NCBI RefSeq assembly: GCF_019175285.1
Contig: NC_056528.1
Span: 13,321,961-13,385,960, forward strand
From: Sceloporus undulatus
Lineage: Eukaryota; Chordata; Lepidosauria; Squamata; Phrynosomatidae
Direction: 5' to 3'
Length of the DNA stretch: 64,000 nt
Shown piece after piece: positions 61,378 to 64,000 of this stretch. Position numbers and translations under genes: made by a program. The notes under the pieces were generated by a model. The model saw only the letters and a program-made list of their open reading frames with translations. It was not told the DNA's origin and made no database searches. Positions within the stretch are counted from its first letter, which is position 1, and each line of letters starts with the position of its first letter.

Positions 61378-64000
61378 ATTATTATTGAATGTACCTTATG
61401 GAGGTTCTAATGTAATTGACTTTTGGTTTTCAGCACACGGGTTGGGACTCCTGCCCTGTTTCCTACTCCATCTCTGACTTTCCTTCCCCTTCCTTTGCTC
61501 CTTCAGATTGTCCAATACATTGGGGAGATCTGTCGCTATCTCTTGAACCAGCCGTTGCATGAGGCAGAACGGAAGCACCGGGTACGGATGGCCCTTGGCA
61601 ACGGCCTGCGGGCCAGCATTTGGAAGGAGTTCACCGAACGCTTTGGCATCCCCCAGATTGCTGAATTTTACGGTGCCACAGAATGCAATTGCAGTGTTGG
61701 CAACTTTGACAACAAGGTATGGAGGCTGCATATTACACCTGATGTCTTCTGTTTGGGAAAAGGTTCCTTTCAACACAATCATCTCCAACAAAGCAGCCCA
61801 GTATCCCCTGATTTTTTGGGGGAGGAAAGTAGTTCTTGGTCAAACTGGTTTTCCTGCAATCTCTCTCCTCTGCAGTTTGGAGCTTGTGGCTTCAACAGCA
61901 GGATCCTACCTGGCGTTTACCCCATCAACCTTGTCAGAGTCAATGAGGACACGATGGAGCTGATCCGGGGACCGGACGGGCTCTGCATTCGGTGTAAACC
62001 AGGTGAGGTTTCTAATTGCAATCCATTGGAATGGAGAGTGGCTGACTGACCTGAGCTGAGAAGTGTTCAGGGCAGAAATGTGAAGGACTGAAAAAAATCC
62101 TTATTTTTTCCTGTTTGTCCCTGCAGCCTTTTCCCCGAACAAACTGGGGGAAAAAATAGATGATCCGATACTTTAATTTAGAATGATACATAAATGTTAA
62201 AGGGTGATCTGCATTGCAGAAATAATGTACTGTAGTTTGACACTACTTTAAGCGCTGTAGCTCCATCCTATGGAATTCTGGGACTTGTAGTTTTACAAGG
62301 TCTTTAACCTTCTCTTCCCAAGAGTGCTGGTGCCTGACAATACTACAAATCCCAGGATTCTGCCATGTCAAACTGAATTAGTTTGACAGTGCAGATGCAC
62401 CCTAAGACAAGGTTTTGCACATTTACTACCCCAAAATAATTTTTTCTAAAAACTCCATAAAAGAAAGACTTTTATTAAGACTGTTAGCAGTTGGAAATGG
62501 ACAACCAACAACAACAGCAACAATACTAGTGACCCCACACAATTTGAGTTTTCCTCCTTTTTCCTGTCCACAGGGGAACCAGGTCAACTGGTCGGCCGCA
62601 TCAAACAAAACCATCCTTTGCAGCGCTTTGACGGCTACTTGAACAGCGAGGCCAATGCAAAGAAGATTGCCCACAATGTCTTCACAAAGGGTGACTCTGC
62701 CTACCTCACAGGTATGGTTTTCTTCTTTTGTTTTTAACAGCATTTCTTAGTTCTGAACACCCTTAGCAATACAGGAAGCTGTCTTATAACTATAGAGTTA
62801 ATCTACGTGGATCAGGGTTACAGAGCTATAATCTATGTACTGACCCTTTCTGATCCGTCTGTGCAGGACAGAGGTTGGAAAAGTTCTTCTGTTTAGATTA
62901 CAGTTCCTATAATCTCCTAACCAGCAACTTTCCCAAGCTCTGTGAAGGGCTAACATTTCTTTGCACCTTACTTGGAGAAGAGGAGAGAATCAGAAAGCTC
63001 TTTTTAAAGTTATCTTTCAAAGTGGTTTGCGATCCACAGCTAGTTGATTGCTCTAGTAAGACGACTCCAAGTGACAAAGGCATGGACTGTAATAAGGTCC
63101 TCTTTTCCTCTCCGTTTTCTTTCAGGGGATGTGCTGGTCATGGATGAATTGGGCTACATGTACTTCCGAGACCGAACGGGAGACACTTTCCGCTGGAAAG
63201 GAGAGAATGTCTCCACAACGGAAGTCGAGGGTACACTCAGTCGCCTCCTCAATATGACTGACGTTGTCGTCTATGGCGTAGACGTTCCAGGTAATGGGAG
63301 GAAGGATTATAGCCCCTATTCTTCTCTATTTTTTAATACATGTATAGAAATAGATATACCATACTCTAGGGACCCAGCATGGGCTAGTGGTTTGAGCATT
63401 GGACTATGACTCTGGAGTCCAGGTTTCAGTTCCTTGCTTGGCCATGCAACCCACTGGGTGACTTTGGGCAAGTCACATTTTCTCAGCCTTAAGGGATGCC
63501 AATGGCAAACCCACTCTGGAGAAACTTGCCAAGAAAATCCCTTAGGGCTGACATAGATCAGAAATGACTTCAAGGCACACAACACACACATACAGACAAC
63601 CCATACTCTAGCAGCAGACCGAGAATCTCAGAGCAAGTACGAGTAGAGAGTTAGGTGTGATTTAGTGGTTTCAGTTTTGAGCTATGATTCTAGAGACCAG
63701 GGTTTGATTGCTCACTTGACTATGAAACCCATTGGGTGAATTTGGGCAAGTCACATACTCTCAGCCTCAGGAGAAGGCAATGGCAAACCTCTGAACAAAT
63801 CTTGCCAAGAAAGCCCCATGATAGGGTTGCCATAATAAGTTGGAAATGACATGAAGGCAACAACAGCAACAGCCAATGAGCTGAGTATGTTTAGTTTGGG
63901 GAAGGGGTGTCTTGCCTCGCCAGGTTTCAGGTGTGCACTTTATCTCAGACAAGGATGCAAAAACCCAAACGTGTCATTTTGTGTTGCAGGCACTGAAGGC
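55529..64000 (+). CDS. SLC27A4: Long-chain fatty acid transport protein 4 (FATP4), 11 coding exons, C-terminus off the right edge
   Basis: Membrane acyl-CoA synthetase that drives uptake of long and very long chain fatty acids. Exons: 55529-55692, 57671-58065, 58804-58962, 59147-59216, 59561-59652, 60470-60579, 61507-61716, 61876-62002, 62574-62711, 63126-63290, 63990-64000. Phases agree; 547 residues are visible (human 643). A hydrophobic N-terminus ([14 protein letters not shown]) is the membrane anchor, followed by PWIQV and YLGSGGWKF. The AMP-binding motif is [12 protein letters not shown] in exon 4. The FATP signature region reads [15 protein letters not shown] and [18 protein letters not shown]. 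The start exon follows a CT-rich tract and CAAG acceptor at 55526; two adjacent ATGs make the start uncertain by one residue. SLC27A1 is the closest paralogue, but the tRNA and COQ4 neighbours fix it as SLC27A4. Confidence 0.96.
56141..56506 (-). mobile_element. LINE ORF2 C-terminal fragment in SLC27A4 coding intron 1
   Basis: The minus strand reads [20 protein letters not shown] then LDHIL, a C-terminal Cys/His knuckle motif of LINE proteins, followed by about 80 further open residues. An (AT)n run at about 56424-56452 interrupts its left flank. The family is not determined. Confidence 0.6.
59215..59400 (-). mobile_element. LINE reverse-transcriptase fragment in SLC27A4 intron 4
   Basis: The minus strand reads [20 protein letters not shown] then [21 protein letters not shown], a C-terminal piece typical of amniote LINE (CR1-type) RT proteins. 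It is truncated at both ends. Confidence 0.75.
59806..59846. repeat. (AAAAC)n microsatellite in SLC27A4 intron 5
   Basis: Eight CAAAA units, reminiscent of a retroelement tail, though no element body is recognisable beside it. Confidence 0.85.
61331..61386. repeat. (ATT)n microsatellite in SLC27A4 intron 6
   Basis: Runs of GTT then ATT units, about 50 bases, ending 120 bases before exon 7. Similar ATT/ATA runs lie at about 35258-35293, 40746-40770, 41246-41292, 44176-44213 and 45250-45289, each beside a LINE-type tail. Confidence 0.9.
62200..62406. mobile_element. MITE-like element (same family as 26107) in SLC27A4 intron 8
   Basis: Left end GGGTGATCTGCATTGCAGAA and right end CAGTGCAGATGCACCC are inverted, with AGTTTGACA near both sides and a GGGACTTGTAGTTTTAC centre. 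Confidence 0.75.
63368..63595 (+). mobile_element. tRNA-headed SINE (family B, MIR-like core) in SLC27A4 intron 10
   Basis: The head is AGTGGTTTGAGCATTGGACT with a degenerate B box (CAGGTTTCAGTTCC). It is followed by a core reading TGGGCAAGTCAC and CTCAGCC, as in MIR/CORE-SINEs, then GGCAAACCC, TTGCCAAGAAAA and an end at GACTTCAAGGCACACAACA. Other copies or pieces lie at about 9170-9312, 22028-22265, 31566-31690, 37318-37445, 43897-44066 and 50118-50212 (+), and 47700-48185, 58332-58445, 58640-58765 and 60625-60742 (-). Confidence 0.8.
63655..63868 (+). mobile_element. SINE (family B), second copy in SLC27A4 intron 10
   Basis: Same head, core (TTGGGCAAGTCACA) and 3' part (TTGCCAAGAAAGCCCC, then AAGTTGGAAATGACATGAAG) as the copy 60 bases upstream, in the same orientation. 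The tail is a short CAACAG repeat. Confidence 0.8.

Noticed and set aside
1-64000. Endogenous retrovirus or LTR element
   Set aside because: No gag, pol or env-like frames, primer-binding site or paired LTRs were recognised; the reverse-transcriptase pieces belong to LINEs.

Overview
The window is vertebrate nuclear DNA, most likely from a squamate reptile (possibly an iguanian lizard; the species call is weak). The genes are split into many short exons with GT-AG introns. Their proteins align over their full length with human orthologues recalled from memory. Gene order and orientation match human 9q34.11: GOLGA2(-), SWI5(+), TRUB2(-), COQ4(+), tRNA-Arg-TCT(-), SLC27A4(+). The repeats also suggest a squamate: LINE tails ending in GGCGGTATAAA-like sequence, tRNA-headed SINEs, small palindromic DNA transposons and many ATT/ATA, CTTC, AT and CA microsatellites. 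I recognised no retroviral or LTR element.

Layout. 1-23191 (-): GOLGA2 (GM130, cis-Golgi tether), 28 coding exons, with the last roughly 30-60 residues off the left edge; its promoter, with two NRF1 sites and a YY1 site, lies at about 23200-23450. 23450-25600: microsatellite-rich intergenic DNA. 25629-28274 (+): SWI5, a RAD51 recombination mediator, five exons. 29046-34520 (-): TRUB2, a mitochondrial pseudouridine synthase, eight exons, with an assembly gap inside exon 6. In TRUB2 intron 6, on the same strand, lies an exon coding for nearly all of UQCC4/CCSMST1, a complex III assembly factor. 35064-39889 (+): COQ4, seven exons, first intron apparently GC-AG. 39890-46345: about 6.5 kb of repeats plus a patch of unexplained non-repetitive sequence near 44.45-44.85 kb. 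46346-46439 (-): intron-bearing tRNA-Arg-TCT. 46990-47300: CpG-rich block with a ZNF143-type motif, the probable SLC27A4 promoter. 55529 to the right edge (+): SLC27A4 (FATP4), eleven coding exons; about 96 C-terminal residues are off the edge.

The genes form no single pathway, but TRUB2, the UQCC4 exon and COQ4 are three neighbours that all serve mitochondrial respiration. The two most notable points are the UQCC4 exon inside TRUB2, which has no start codon of its own but is phase-compatible with a TRUB2 exon, and a 3' RNA hairpin shared by a LINE and a tRNA-derived SINE with compensatory base changes. Every exon set was checked for reading-frame phase by hand; all add up.
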